A stretch of 64,000 bases of DNA, taken from assembly GCF_042408735.1 (NCBI RefSeq), contig NZ_JBHOQV010000094.1:103180-167179 (forward strand). The letters run 5' to 3'. The DNA is from Thermogemmatispora sp042408735. Lineage in GTDB: Bacteria > Chloroflexota > Ktedonobacteria > Ktedonobacterales > Ktedonobacteraceae. The notes under the pieces were generated by a model. It was not told where the DNA came from. It ran no database searches and saw only the letters and a list, made by a program, of their open reading frames with translations. The number at the start of each line of letters is the position of its first letter. Positions within the stretch are counted from its first letter, which is position 1. This document shows, in pieces, positions 8,038-15,499 of this stretch. Position numbers and translations under genes: made by a program.

Positions 8038-9135
8038 ATGATGACTGCGAGCCGGTTTCGGACTGTGCGCACGGGCATAGCGTTTTCGCTGGCGCTGGCC
8101 TTTGTTGTCCTCGTGGCTATTGGTCTCTATGCAGACTTTCCACGCATGCTGGTGGCGCTTGCGAGTTTCCGCTGGTCCTTCCTGCCTTTGATTCTCTCAC
8201 TGACGCTCTTTAATTATTGCTTCCGCTTTTTCAAGTGGCAATATTACCTCCAACGTTTGCAAATTCGTCTGCCGCGTCTGACTAGTTTTCTCATCTTCCT
8301 CTCGGGCTTGTCGATGGCTATTACGCCGGGGAAGGTGGGGGAGCTACTGAAATCATATCTCCTCAAGCGTTCGACGGGAGAACCGATCAGCCGGACGGCT
8401 CCGATCATTATGGCCGAGCGCCTCTCAGATGGGCTGGCGATGCTCTTGTTGGCAGCTACGGGGCTGGTTTTCTACCGCTTTGGCTGGGAAATCTTACTCA
8501 TCCTTCTTGTGGTGGGCTTAGCCGTTATTTTGCTGATCCAGCACCGCTCGCTTTCATTAAGGGTACTTGCTGCCGGCGAGCGGCTTCCTGTGCTCTCGCG
8601 TCTGGCGCAGCCCCTGCGTGCTTTCTATGAGAGTGCCTATACGTTGTTGCGCTGGCGCCCTCTCCTGCTGGCGATCGCTATCGGCTTTCTCTCCTGGTCA
8701 GGGGAGTGCCTGGCGCTCTATTTTGTCTTTCTCGGCCTGGGGGTGCTAGCCTCGCCTGACCTCTTGCTCAAGGCCACCTTTATTTTGGCGGTCTCTTCAC
8801 TGGTGGGGTCGGCCTCTGGTCTACCAGGAGGACTAGGTACTGCCGATGGTAGCTTGCTCGGGCTGATTCGCCTATTAGTCTCCCCTTCCGCTGTAATTGG
8901 TGGTGCCGCAACACTCTTGATTCGTTTCTGTACACTGTGGTTTGGCCTGGCGCTCGGTGTTATCGCATTTCTTTTCTTGCGTCTTACTCAATATAAAAAA
9001 CTTTTTGCGCCTGAGCCTTATGAGGAAGGAAAGATGTATTTCTCAACAATTGTGGATTCGGGGACAGAGCAGTCTGAAGCCGATGGAAGCTACAGACTAT
9101 CCCGAGCATCGGCACCTCTAAGCAACGGAGAGTGA
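8038..9135 (+). CDS. Lysylphosphatidylglycerol-synthase-type flippase-like membrane protein
   Basis: This 365-residue polytopic membrane protein belongs to the LPG_synthase_TM / UPF0104 (AglD-like) family. Hallmarks are FKWQYYLQRLQIRLPRL and the SMAITPGKVGELLKSYLLKR motif (about 92-111), followed by MAERLSDGLAMLLLAATG. About eight helices are predicted. The catalytic domain of MprF is absent, so it is more likely to act in lipid or glycolipid translocation or transfer. GAGGAGG precedes the ATG. It lies 27 bp after the UbiA-type gene and 7 bp before the mannose synthase, so all three are probably co-transcribed. Confidence 0.82.
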   Translation: MMTASRFRTVRTGIAFSLALAFVVLVAIGLYADFPRMLVALASFRWSFLPLILSLTLFNYCFRFFKWQYYLQRLQIRLPRLTSFLIFLSGLSMAITPGKVGELLKSYLLKRSTGEPISRTAPIIMAERLSDGLAMLLLAATGLVFYRFGWEILLILLVVGLAVILLIQHRSLSLRVLAAGERLPVLSRLAQPLRAFYESAYTLLRWRPLLLAIAIGFLSWSGECLALYFVFLGLGVLASPDLLLKATFILAVSSLVGSASGLPGGLGTADGSLLGLIRLLVSPSAVIGGAATLLIRFCTLWFGLALGVIAFLFLRLTQYKKLFAPEPYEEGKMYFSTIVDSGTEQSEADGSYRLSRASAPLSNGE

Positions 9136-9142
9136 GCGACCC

Positions 9143-9940
9143 ATGATGAAAACCCTGATCATCATTCCTACCTACAACGAAAAAGAGAACCTGCGCCCCC
9201 TTCTCAGGGAGATCTTTCGCTATGCGCCGACGACAGACGTGCTCATTGTGGATGATCATTCGCCAGATGGCACGGGAGAGCTAGCCGAGGAGCTGGCCAG
9301 AGAGGATGCGCGGGTGCATGTCATGCATCGTCCAGGGAAACTTGGCCTGGGCACTGCCTACATCGCTGGCTTCAAGTATGCCCTGGAGCAGGGTTACGAT
9401 GCCGCTTTCGAGATGGACGCGGATTTTTCACATGATCCGCGCTATTTGCCTGATTTTCTGCGCCTGATCGAAGAGGCCGATCTCGTCATAGGCTCTCGCT
9501 ACATCAAGGGGGGGGCTACGCCTAATTGGCCCTTCTTGCGGCGCTTGATCAGCGGTGGTGGCAATATTTTCGCCCGTACCCTGCTAGCTCTGCCGGTACA
9601 CGACTGTACTGCCGGCTATCGCTGTTACCGGCGGGAGGTTCTCGAAAGCATCGATCTCGACTCGATTCGCTCGCGGGGCTATGCCTTCCAGGTTGAGCTA
9701 GTCTATCGGGTCTGGCGTCAGGGTTTTCGCATCGTTGAGACGCCGATTGTCTTTGAAGATCGGCGTGTAGGCCAATCAAAGATGTCGAAAGCCATTATCC
9801 TGGAGGGCTTTCTCTTTGTGCTGCGCACCCGTTTTGGTCGCAAGCCGCAACTGCCGCCACCGGTGCGGCGCGAAGCGACTCTAGTGGGAAAAGCTGCAAA
9901 AAACGAGGCATGTGAGCGTGTCCCTGAGACGTCGCGTTAG
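9143..9940 (+). CDS. Polyprenol monophosphomannose synthase (GT2 family)
   Basis: This GT2 glycosyltransferase of 265 residues resembles dolichol/polyprenol-phosphate mannose synthase. It has IIIPTYNEKENLRPLL (about 6-21), IVDDHSPDGTGELAEEL, the metal-binding FEMDADFSHDPRYLPDF (DAD near residue 93) and VIGSRYIKGG. The late motif SRGYAFQVELVYR and VGQSKMSKAIILEG are typical of DPM1/Ppm1. It has no C-terminal membrane domain, so it should be peripheral at the inner face, transferring mannose from GDP-mannose to a polyprenyl phosphate. It closes the three-gene unit, followed by a strong stem-loop terminator at 10102-10182. Confidence 0.9.
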   Translation: MMKTLIIIPTYNEKENLRPLLREIFRYAPTTDVLIVDDHSPDGTGELAEELAREDARVHVMHRPGKLGLGTAYIAGFKYALEQGYDAAFEMDADFSHDPRYLPDFLRLIEEADLVIGSRYIKGGATPNWPFLRRLISGGGNIFARTLLALPVHDCTAGYRCYRREVLESIDLDSIRSRGYAFQVELVYRVWRQGFRIVETPIVFEDRRVGQSKMSKAIILEGFLFVLRTRFGRKPQLPPPVRREATLVGKAAKNEACERVPETSR

Positions 9941-10101
9941 TCCAGCAAGCGAGCCGTGGTATCATGACCTGCTAGAAGTACGGTCTGACCTTGGCTTGTC
10001 TGCCGCAGAGGTGAGCTGACAGAGCAGCCAGTCAGTCAGCTAACCGGATTGTGGCGGTTGCCGTGCTGGGAAAGCTTGGCCGGGGTAGAATGGACCCTGG
10101 T

Positions 10102-10182
10102 GCTACTGAAGCAGCCGGGCTGTCTCGCCATTGAGGCCGACAAGGCAGACAGGAGACTGCTTCAGTAGCGTTTTCTTTTTTT
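10102..10182 (+). terminator. Long stem-loop terminator overlapping the end of the NYN gene
   Basis: GCTACTGAAGCAG (10102-10114) pairs perfectly with CTGCTTCAGTAGC (10157-10169). An inner CTGTCT/AGACAG pair sits inside the 42-nt loop. A T-rich tract (10171-10182) follows on the plus strand. The right arm includes the stop codon of the convergent NYN gene, so one sequence serves as coding end and terminator. Confidence 0.75.
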
Positions 10183-10722
10183 CTGCGCGCCTCGTCGCCG
10201 GCGATGCTGAGATAGATGCTGTTTGGAAAGAGCGGGCGCGTCCTCGTAGTCTTCTAGCTTGAAGGCGGGATCAAGTCCATAAAGGGCGCGCATACGTATC
10301 TGATGAGCGAAGCGCTGGGCCAGTTGGCGTGGAGGGGCATTCAAGGTTGCAGCCAGACCTTGTGTGGAAGTGGCCAGGCCACCCTGCCGAGTGACTGACT
10401 GACGCACTTCGCTATCGTCGCTGAAAAGCTGGACTTCATGTCCGGAGGCGCGAGCCTCGCGGGCCAAGCGAGCAATGACTTGGTCAGCCTTTTCGCCATG
10501 CCGCGAGTAAATGATATGGATGCGGCGCTCATAGAGGTGTTGCTCATACTTGCCTGTGCCATCAAAGACGACTGTAACGTGGTAGGGGGTATGACGATAG
10601 CGATGGACAAGTTGAGTAATGAGCTGCTCGCGGGCGCTTTCTAGGCTCCGGCTCAAAGCGGCGCGAAACTGAGGATTGCGTCGGATCACGTTGTAACCAT
10701 CGACGAGGATGCACTGTCCCAT
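10162..10722 (-). CDS. NYN-domain (YacP/Rae1-like) ribonuclease
   Basis: This 186-residue PIN-like NYN-domain protein is of the YacP/PF05991 type. ILVDGYNVIRRNPQF at the N-terminus carries the first catalytic Asp. VVFDGTGKYEQHL and IIYSRHGEKADQVIARLARE supply further acidic residues, and EVQLFSDDSEVRQSVTRQGG the last. Bacillus Rae1 cleaves mRNA in the ribosomal A site; a similar role here is inference. The C-terminal tail is very basic (RRRRGAQKKRKRY), fitting RNA or ribosome binding. I chose ATG 10722, where the domain begins, with AGAGGA upstream; a longer frame to 10887 adds unconserved sequence. It lies 143 bp downstream of the Cys-cluster membrane protein on the same strand. Confidence 0.85.
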   Translation of the reverse strand: MGQCILVDGYNVIRRNPQFRAALSRSLESAREQLITQLVHRYRHTPYHVTVVFDGTGKYEQHLYERRIHIIYSRHGEKADQVIARLAREARASGHEVQLFSDDSEVRQSVTRQGGLATSTQGLAATLNAPPRQLAQRFAHQIRMRALYGLDPAFKLEDYEDAPALSKQHLSQHRRRRGAQKKRKRY

Positions 10723-10865
10723 TTGCTCATGGTCCTCTCGTACACATATATCTATATATAACAACAATAGCGCACCTTGGTAAGAAACCGACCAGCGAGG
10801 TGAGAGGAAGAAAGAGAGATTGGGCTTGCGCTCTCCCTCTTTGGCTGGTGCTGGCGGTTTCCCGT

Positions 10866-11843
10866 TTAATGAAACCATTGTACCCACTGGAGGAAGAGAT
10901 TAATAGCCTCACGGATATCTATGTGGATTGCTCTCAGCAGCAGGGCATTAAAAGATGGTGAGAGTTCGGCGAAAAGGATTGCTGCCAGTGCGAGGGTGAG
11001 GAGAGTTAGCAAGGGCAGAGAGAGCCAGAGAGGGATAGCTCTCGTGCCTGGTTGGTGGGCTTCTTTGGCAGCCGCGGCAGGGCCGGACGGGGTTTGGTCG
11101 GGACTCTGCTTGGCCTGAGAGGCAGCTTGTGACGGTGAGGAGGCGCTAGAAGCGGCTGCTAGTTGCTGGATGGTTGGGGGAGCTGGTGAAGGCGAAGCGG
11201 GTAAGAGGGGGGGGGCGGCGCTGGGGGAGGGCGCTCCGCTATTTGCTGGGGTGATAGCGGGAGAAGGATGCGTTGCAGGCGTGCTTGGGCTTGAACTTGG
11301 TGGAAGGAGCACGCTCTGCATTTCGACCGTTTCAATAGCTGCGATGAACGAAGAAGGGGAGCTGAGAGCGCGAAAGCGACCGGCCTGGACGCAGGTGAGC
11401 AGCGGATTGGGAGATGGGTCCAAGTTACTGACTTGGCAGGTGCACGCGGAGGGTGATGTGGAGATGGAGGTAGAAGCAGGTGCTGACGGGGTGGGAGCGA
11501 AGAGGGCACCTTCCAGAGGAGGCACCTCACGGCGGAAAGGCAGGCCAAGCTCAGAGACGCAAGCTCCGCAAATACGGTGCACATAGTCCCAGCATTCCGG
11601 GCAGGCAGCGCGGCGGCAGCGGAAACAGAAGTGAGACATGCTCATCAGGGCCGCCTCAAGCACGGCTGGGCTGGCCAGGCGTAGCTCTGGGTGCAAGTGC
11701 GAGGGTGCAAAGATGGCTCCGCAGGTGCTGCAGGTCACCGTCTTATTTTCGATCGCCGGTGGACGGTAAATACGTCGGACGCTGCGATAGTGATGATCTT
11801 GTGGTTGAGGATACTGGCCTGATTCTGATGTGCCTTCGTTCAT
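10866..11843 (-). CDS. Tail-anchored protein with Cys-rich zinc-binding N-terminus (unknown function)
   Basis: This 325-residue protein has four Cys pairs: C38/C41 (TCSTCGAIF), C73/C76, C81/C84 (HFCFRCRRAACPECWDYVHR) and C92/C95 (ICGACVSELGLPFR). They look like a zinc ribbon plus a cross-brace RING- or B-box-like cluster. A Pro/Ser/Ala-rich linker of about 150 residues follows, then one transmembrane helix near 271-295 and a short tail. The Cys domain should therefore face the cytoplasm on a flexible tether. ATG 11843 has GGAGAGG nine bases upstream. I know no named family. It precedes the NYN nuclease and may be co-transcribed with it. Confidence 0.7.
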   Translation of the reverse strand: MNEGTSESGQYPQPQDHHYRSVRRIYRPPAIENKTVTCSTCGAIFAPSHLHPELRLASPAVLEAALMSMSHFCFRCRRAACPECWDYVHRICGACVSELGLPFRREVPPLEGALFAPTPSAPASTSISTSPSACTCQVSNLDPSPNPLLTCVQAGRFRALSSPSSFIAAIETVEMQSVLLPPSSSPSTPATHPSPAITPANSGAPSPSAAPPLLPASPSPAPPTIQQLAAASSASSPSQAASQAKQSPDQTPSGPAAAAKEAHQPGTRAIPLWLSLPLLTLLTLALAAILFAELSPSFNALLLRAIHIDIREAINLFLQWVQWFH

Positions 11844-12123
11844 GTGAGCTGCCCTCTCCATTCAGGTTGGTGTGCAGCGCTGCTGAGACAGTCGCCGCCT
11901 GTCGACTCCACCAGGCCGGCAAGGCAGGCGGTCGCTAACACTAGAATAGGAAGCAAGTTCGACCTCTCTTTAAAGAGTATACCCTACAGGCAGGAAAGGA
12001 TGGGCATGCTAACATCACATTGTGTATGAGTGTGCAAGTTGAGTCGGCGAGAGAGACCGGATTCTTTGAATGCAATGCTCTCCTTGCTCGTATGATCTTG
12101 AGATCAAAAGGATCGTCAAAAGC

Positions 12124-12516
12124 CTAGTGACTCGTGGACAAGCGACGCTGGCGCGCATGATCACGTAGTCGTTGAAGGTTGAGAATTTCTGCTACTTCAT
12201 AGTCGGTGGCTCCGTGATGGCGGGGGCGCAGACGAATGATTGAGGGAAAGTGACCCATCCGCCCGTGAAGTTCAGCTAGAAGGGCTGCAGCCACTGGGGA
12301 ATAGCCCGGAGGATTGATCAGGATAGGGAGCGTCTGCCACTCTTCTGAAGTCAGATTGGCTCGGTCTGCGATCGAAACTATCTGAGGGGCAAGCTCCTTT
12401 GTCTCGTCAATGCGGACGGGAATAAAACGGATCTCGTTGATCGGCTCAATAAGATGCTCTGCGATCTGACGCTGCTGCTCTTCTGTCAGCGGGTGAGCAA
12501 AGTTTAAAATAATCAC
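12124..12516 (-). CDS. csx15: Csx15-like CRISPR-associated protein
   Basis: This 130-residue protein matches the CRISPR-associated Csx15 pattern as I remember it. It begins ILNFAHPLTEEQQRQI, has a LPILINPPG segment in the middle, and ends with AAALLAELHGRMGHFPSIIR followed by YEVAEILNLQ. Csx15 accompanies type III CRISPR systems and is thought to bind or degrade cyclic oligoadenylate, damping the alarm signal; I could not check this. GTG 12516 has GGAGGA nine bases upstream and begins at the conserved strand; GTG 12525 sits almost on top of that site. It lies 86 bp downstream of a CARF nuclease on the same strand. No other cas gene is present. Confidence 0.78.
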   Translation of the reverse strand: MIILNFAHPLTEEQQRQIAEHLIEPINEIRFIPVRIDETKELAPQIVSIADRANLTSEEWQTLPILINPPGYSPVAAALLAELHGRMGHFPSIIRLRPRHHGATDYEVAEILNLQRLRDHARQRRLSTSH

Positions 12517-12602
12517 GATGGTCACTCCTCCATCAAGGGCTTGTGTCGTCCCATCTCTATCGAGATAGAAGAGTACAATAGGGAGTAAATGCTACCCCAG
12601 CC

Positions 12603-13505
12603 TCAGCGTAGCACTTGAGCAATATCGCTGAGGAATTTCTGACGATCTTCTGTAGCCAACTGTCCATCCTTGTAGGACTCTAGTATAATCGTCCGAATCT
12701 TGAGGCGCTCAACTAGTTCTCGCTGCTCCTTTGGCAAAGGGACAGTCAGGATGTAGAAGCGCTGTACATAGCTACCGAGCTGCTTGGTACTGGTGACGAG
12801 CTGCTTGATCGCTTCGATATTATGAGGTGTAGAGCGTTTGCATTTTGCTTCGATTGCACCGTAGCGGTTCTGAAAGCGCACTACGATATCAATTTCCTCC
12901 TGCCCGTCGGAAGAGCGAACGTTTTGGAGGATTTCGTAGCCGTCGGCTCTCAAGAGATCAGCCAGTGTCTGCTCAAAACGGGCCCCTGCGTCACTGCGTT
13001 TTTTTGTATTTTGATACCAGGCGCCTGTCCCAAGGTGTAAATCTAATATATCTTTTAATGTGAGATGCTCTGAATAAATTTCTTGCTGATCTATCTGCTG
13101 AGGCTCGTTATCCTTCCACTGATAGAGCATAATCGTGGCTTGCTTCTGTTCGCTCTGGAGGTAAAGCATAGGAGCCTTCCATTCCTGGGCCACCTGGTAG
13201 GCGGCCAGCGACATAATTTTGGTTCCCCCCGTTAGGTTAAAGATAAGATCTTGACTGACCAGTTTTTGTTGATACAGCTCTCTTTTGAGGTTATCTATGA
13301 TATTGACCATATTATATGGATCTACATCGATACCTCTGATGGAGACAGACAGGTGCTGATGATTTTGGACAGTGCTTTGGAGTCTATCAAAATGCCCCTT
13401 CGTTATCTTTGAGTACAAGCAGAGGACTTGATTAGGCTGATAATGTAGAATCGCCAGAAAATTAGGTAATGGCTGTTCACCGATCAGGGAGATCATGGTA
13501 ACCAT
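12603..13505 (-). CDS. CARF-domain PD-(D/E)xK nuclease, Can2/Card1 type (DUF1887)
   Basis: This 300-residue protein joins an N-terminal CARF domain to a C-terminal restriction-like nuclease, the layout of Can2/Card1. The CARF ligand loop is NLTGGTK (90-96) followed by IMSLAAYQVAQEWK. The nuclease starts near GARFEQTLADLL (174-185, with E178), has D206 in EEIDIVVRF and the E219-x-K221 pair in GAIEAKCK, so the catalytic set looks complete. Known relatives are switched on by cyclic tetra-adenylate made by Cas10 and cut nucleic acids. ATG 13505 has AAAGGAG seven bases upstream. The DNA is visibly AT-richer than its neighbours, suggesting transfer. It probably forms an operon with the Csx15-like gene. 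Confidence 0.87.
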   Translation of the reverse strand: MVTMISLIGEQPLPNFLAILHYQPNQVLCLYSKITKGHFDRLQSTVQNHQHLSVSIRGIDVDPYNMVNIIDNLKRELYQQKLVSQDLIFNLTGGTKIMSLAAYQVAQEWKAPMLYLQSEQKQATIMLYQWKDNEPQQIDQQEIYSEHLTLKDILDLHLGTGAWYQNTKKRSDAGARFEQTLADLLRADGYEILQNVRSSDGQEEIDIVVRFQNRYGAIEAKCKRSTPHNIEAIKQLVTSTKQLGSYVQRFYILTVPLPKEQRELVERLKIRTIILESYKDGQLATEDRQKFLSDIAQVLR

Positions 13506-14641
13506 CGATCTGCTCCTTTCTTCTCTTCTTTGCAATCGTCGATTAGACCACCCCTAGCCTCGGGTAACGGGAGTTCCTTCGTTTATTTCTGTCCATGAGT
13601 ATGGCTATGTCGGAGGTAGAGTGTGGTGACAGAAGACAGCTGCTTCTTTGATACATATATCAGGAACATACTCAGAAGTACAAGCAGTTCAGCCTGTTGT
13701 ATTTTATCTTTTCGAGCAAATACCTGGAGTATGAGTAATCTCAGCTGCTGCCCTCACTATATATTTCCCCAAAGCAAAAGCAAAGGAGTGGTTATAAACG
13801 GTCATTGCTCTCAGCAGGGATCTCTCGGACTAAGCTCTCATCTCCCGAGGTCACTCTCCCTTTGTTGCTGCTGAAAAAGCAAAAACTCTGATTTTTATGG
13901 AGGTCAGCCTCATTTATATACCATAAAAAATACTCCGGGGCGTTTTCTCACTGAAGAGACTGGAAACAACAGGGCGCTGTTGTTTGCATGAACGATACCC
14001 GGAAGGCCCGGTCCTCTTGTCATGAGGATCGTCAAGATGCCGACCTGAGTGCTTGAGCTTGAGCGGAAAGGAGTAATGCATATCGAACGAGTCTATTACT
14101 GCGTTCTCCTCTGCTATGCTTTTATTTATATGTCTGCTAGGACTGCTGGCATCCGTCTTTACTGTACTGAAATCCTAGCCTGAATTCTTCCGTGACTACT
14201 CTCTTACTAACTAACCGACGAGAGCCGACCGGTCCGACTGCCCCTTTGAGGCGAGATTTTTCATCTGGCCAATCCGTCTGACCTTACTCTGCGTTGGCCC
14301 GCCTTCGTAACCTACGGCCCCTTGGCCGACAAATCAGGATCTGCTTCACCTTGGCGGTTGCTTTCCCTGCTCCCCCTCGCACTGGATCTGCGCTATAATA
14401 AAAAGCCAGGCACTCTCAGCTCTCTCTCAGCTTATTCTCAGGATTCATTCATTGGAGACTGGCATACTGAGTCTGGGGAAAGAGGCAGAAGGGTGCGCTC
14501 ACTGTCAGCTCGTTGGGTTCTCCCTCTCTCCCTCTCGATAACTCAGTAGATCCTGGTAAGGCGCTGGCTTGGTACAGTGACTGGTTAGTCGACCAGCCAT
14601 TGCGAGCCAGGGCGGCACACCAGTCACTCGGAGAGAGGTTT
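13506..14641. other. Long gene-free region upstream of the CARF nuclease and the response regulator
   Basis: This 1.1-kb divergent region holds no credible gene. The short frames at 13623-13874 and 14322-14549 lack ribosome sites and family resemblance. The left part is AT-rich and resembles the CARF gene in composition; the right part is like the host. I looked for repeated units of CRISPR type and found none. One 26-nt segment (13942-13967) begins GTTTTC and ends GAAAC, like many CRISPR repeats, but occurs once. A TATAAT at 14394-14399 could be the -10 for the response regulator; its -35 is poor. Confidence 0.5.
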
Positions 14642-15316
14642 ATGAAGGCGCATATTCTGGTTGTTGACGATGATCCACGTATTACCAATCTCCTGCGCAG
14701 GATTCTAGCCTACGAAGGCTACAGCGTGGCCATAGCTGCTACTGGCGATGAGGCCCTCATGCGTAGCCTGGAGCACCCACCTGATCTGATGATCCTCGAT
14801 ATTATGCTCCCCGGTATCGATGGGCTAGAAGTAGTCCGTCGCCTGCGCGCGGCCGGTGATACCATGCCTGTATTAATGCTGACCGCTCGAGATGCCGTTC
14901 CTGATCGGGTGAAGGGCTTTGAGATGGGGGCGGATGATTATCTAGTCAAGCCCTTTGCTCCCGAAGAGCTATTGGCACGTGTGATGGCTCTCTTACGTCG
15001 TAGTCAGATCGAGCGTAGTGAAGTGCTGCGCTATGCCGACCTGACCCTCGATACGGGCACCCGGCTCGCCTACCGCGGGCAACGCGAGATCGAGCTGTCT
15101 CCCACTGAATATGAGCTACTGGCACTCTTCCTACGCCGTCCCCGGCAAGTGCTCACCCGCGACCTCATCATGGAACGGGTCTGGGGGCTCGATTTTGAAG
15201 GTTCTTCAAACGTGCTGGAAGTCTATATCGGCTACCTACGCTCGAAATTGGAGGCTGGCGGCGAACCGCGACTGATCCACACGGTGCGTGGCATCGGCTA
15301 TGTACTCAAGGAGTAA
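14642..15316 (+). CDS. OmpR/PhoB-family response regulator
   Basis: This 224-residue protein has a receiver domain (1-115) with acidic pocket VVDDD (7-11), phospho-acceptor D53 in LMILDIMLPGIDG and the lysine of DDYLVKPFAPEELLAR. A winged-helix effector domain (about 128-222) follows, with IELSPTEYELLALFLRRPRQ and IHTVRGIGYVLKE at the end. ATG 14642 is where the receiver begins, with GGAGAGAGG upstream; the open frame extends to 14513 without conservation. The histidine kinase at 15500 is 183 bp downstream on the same strand and is the likely partner. Its targets are unknown. Confidence 0.93.
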   Translation: MKAHILVVDDDPRITNLLRRILAYEGYSVAIAATGDEALMRSLEHPPDLMILDIMLPGIDGLEVVRRLRAAGDTMPVLMLTARDAVPDRVKGFEMGADDYLVKPFAPEELLARVMALLRRSQIERSEVLRYADLTLDTGTRLAYRGQREIELSPTEYELLALFLRRPRQVLTRDLIMERVWGLDFEGSSNVLEVYIGYLRSKLEAGGEPRLIHTVRGIGYVLKE

Positions 15317-15499
15317 GTGTCTCTGGCTCACGGCTTGCCTCCCCTGGCGGGAGCAGCGGATAGAGAAGCAGGCTCTGACTCAGCAGCAACTCTGGTTAGG
15401 GCTTGCAGCTGTGAGGCGCCCTCACCTGCATAGGGGAAGAGAAGCGATGGCCCGAATCTCCGCCGCAGCCATTGGACTACGAGGAAATGGAAAAGATGT

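Noticed and set aside
13623..13874. 83-codon Cys-rich frame in the gene-free region near the CARF nuclease
   Set aside because: GTG start without a ribosome site, irregular composition and no repeated motif; considered for a small toxin but not supportable.
14322..14549. 75-codon frame before the response regulator
   Set aside because: No ribosome site; Ser/Leu-rich random-like sequence that contains the likely -10 of the real gene.
13540..14640. CRISPR array expected near the CARF/Csx15 pair
   Set aside because: No repeated 25-40-bp unit with regular spacing was found by reading this stretch.
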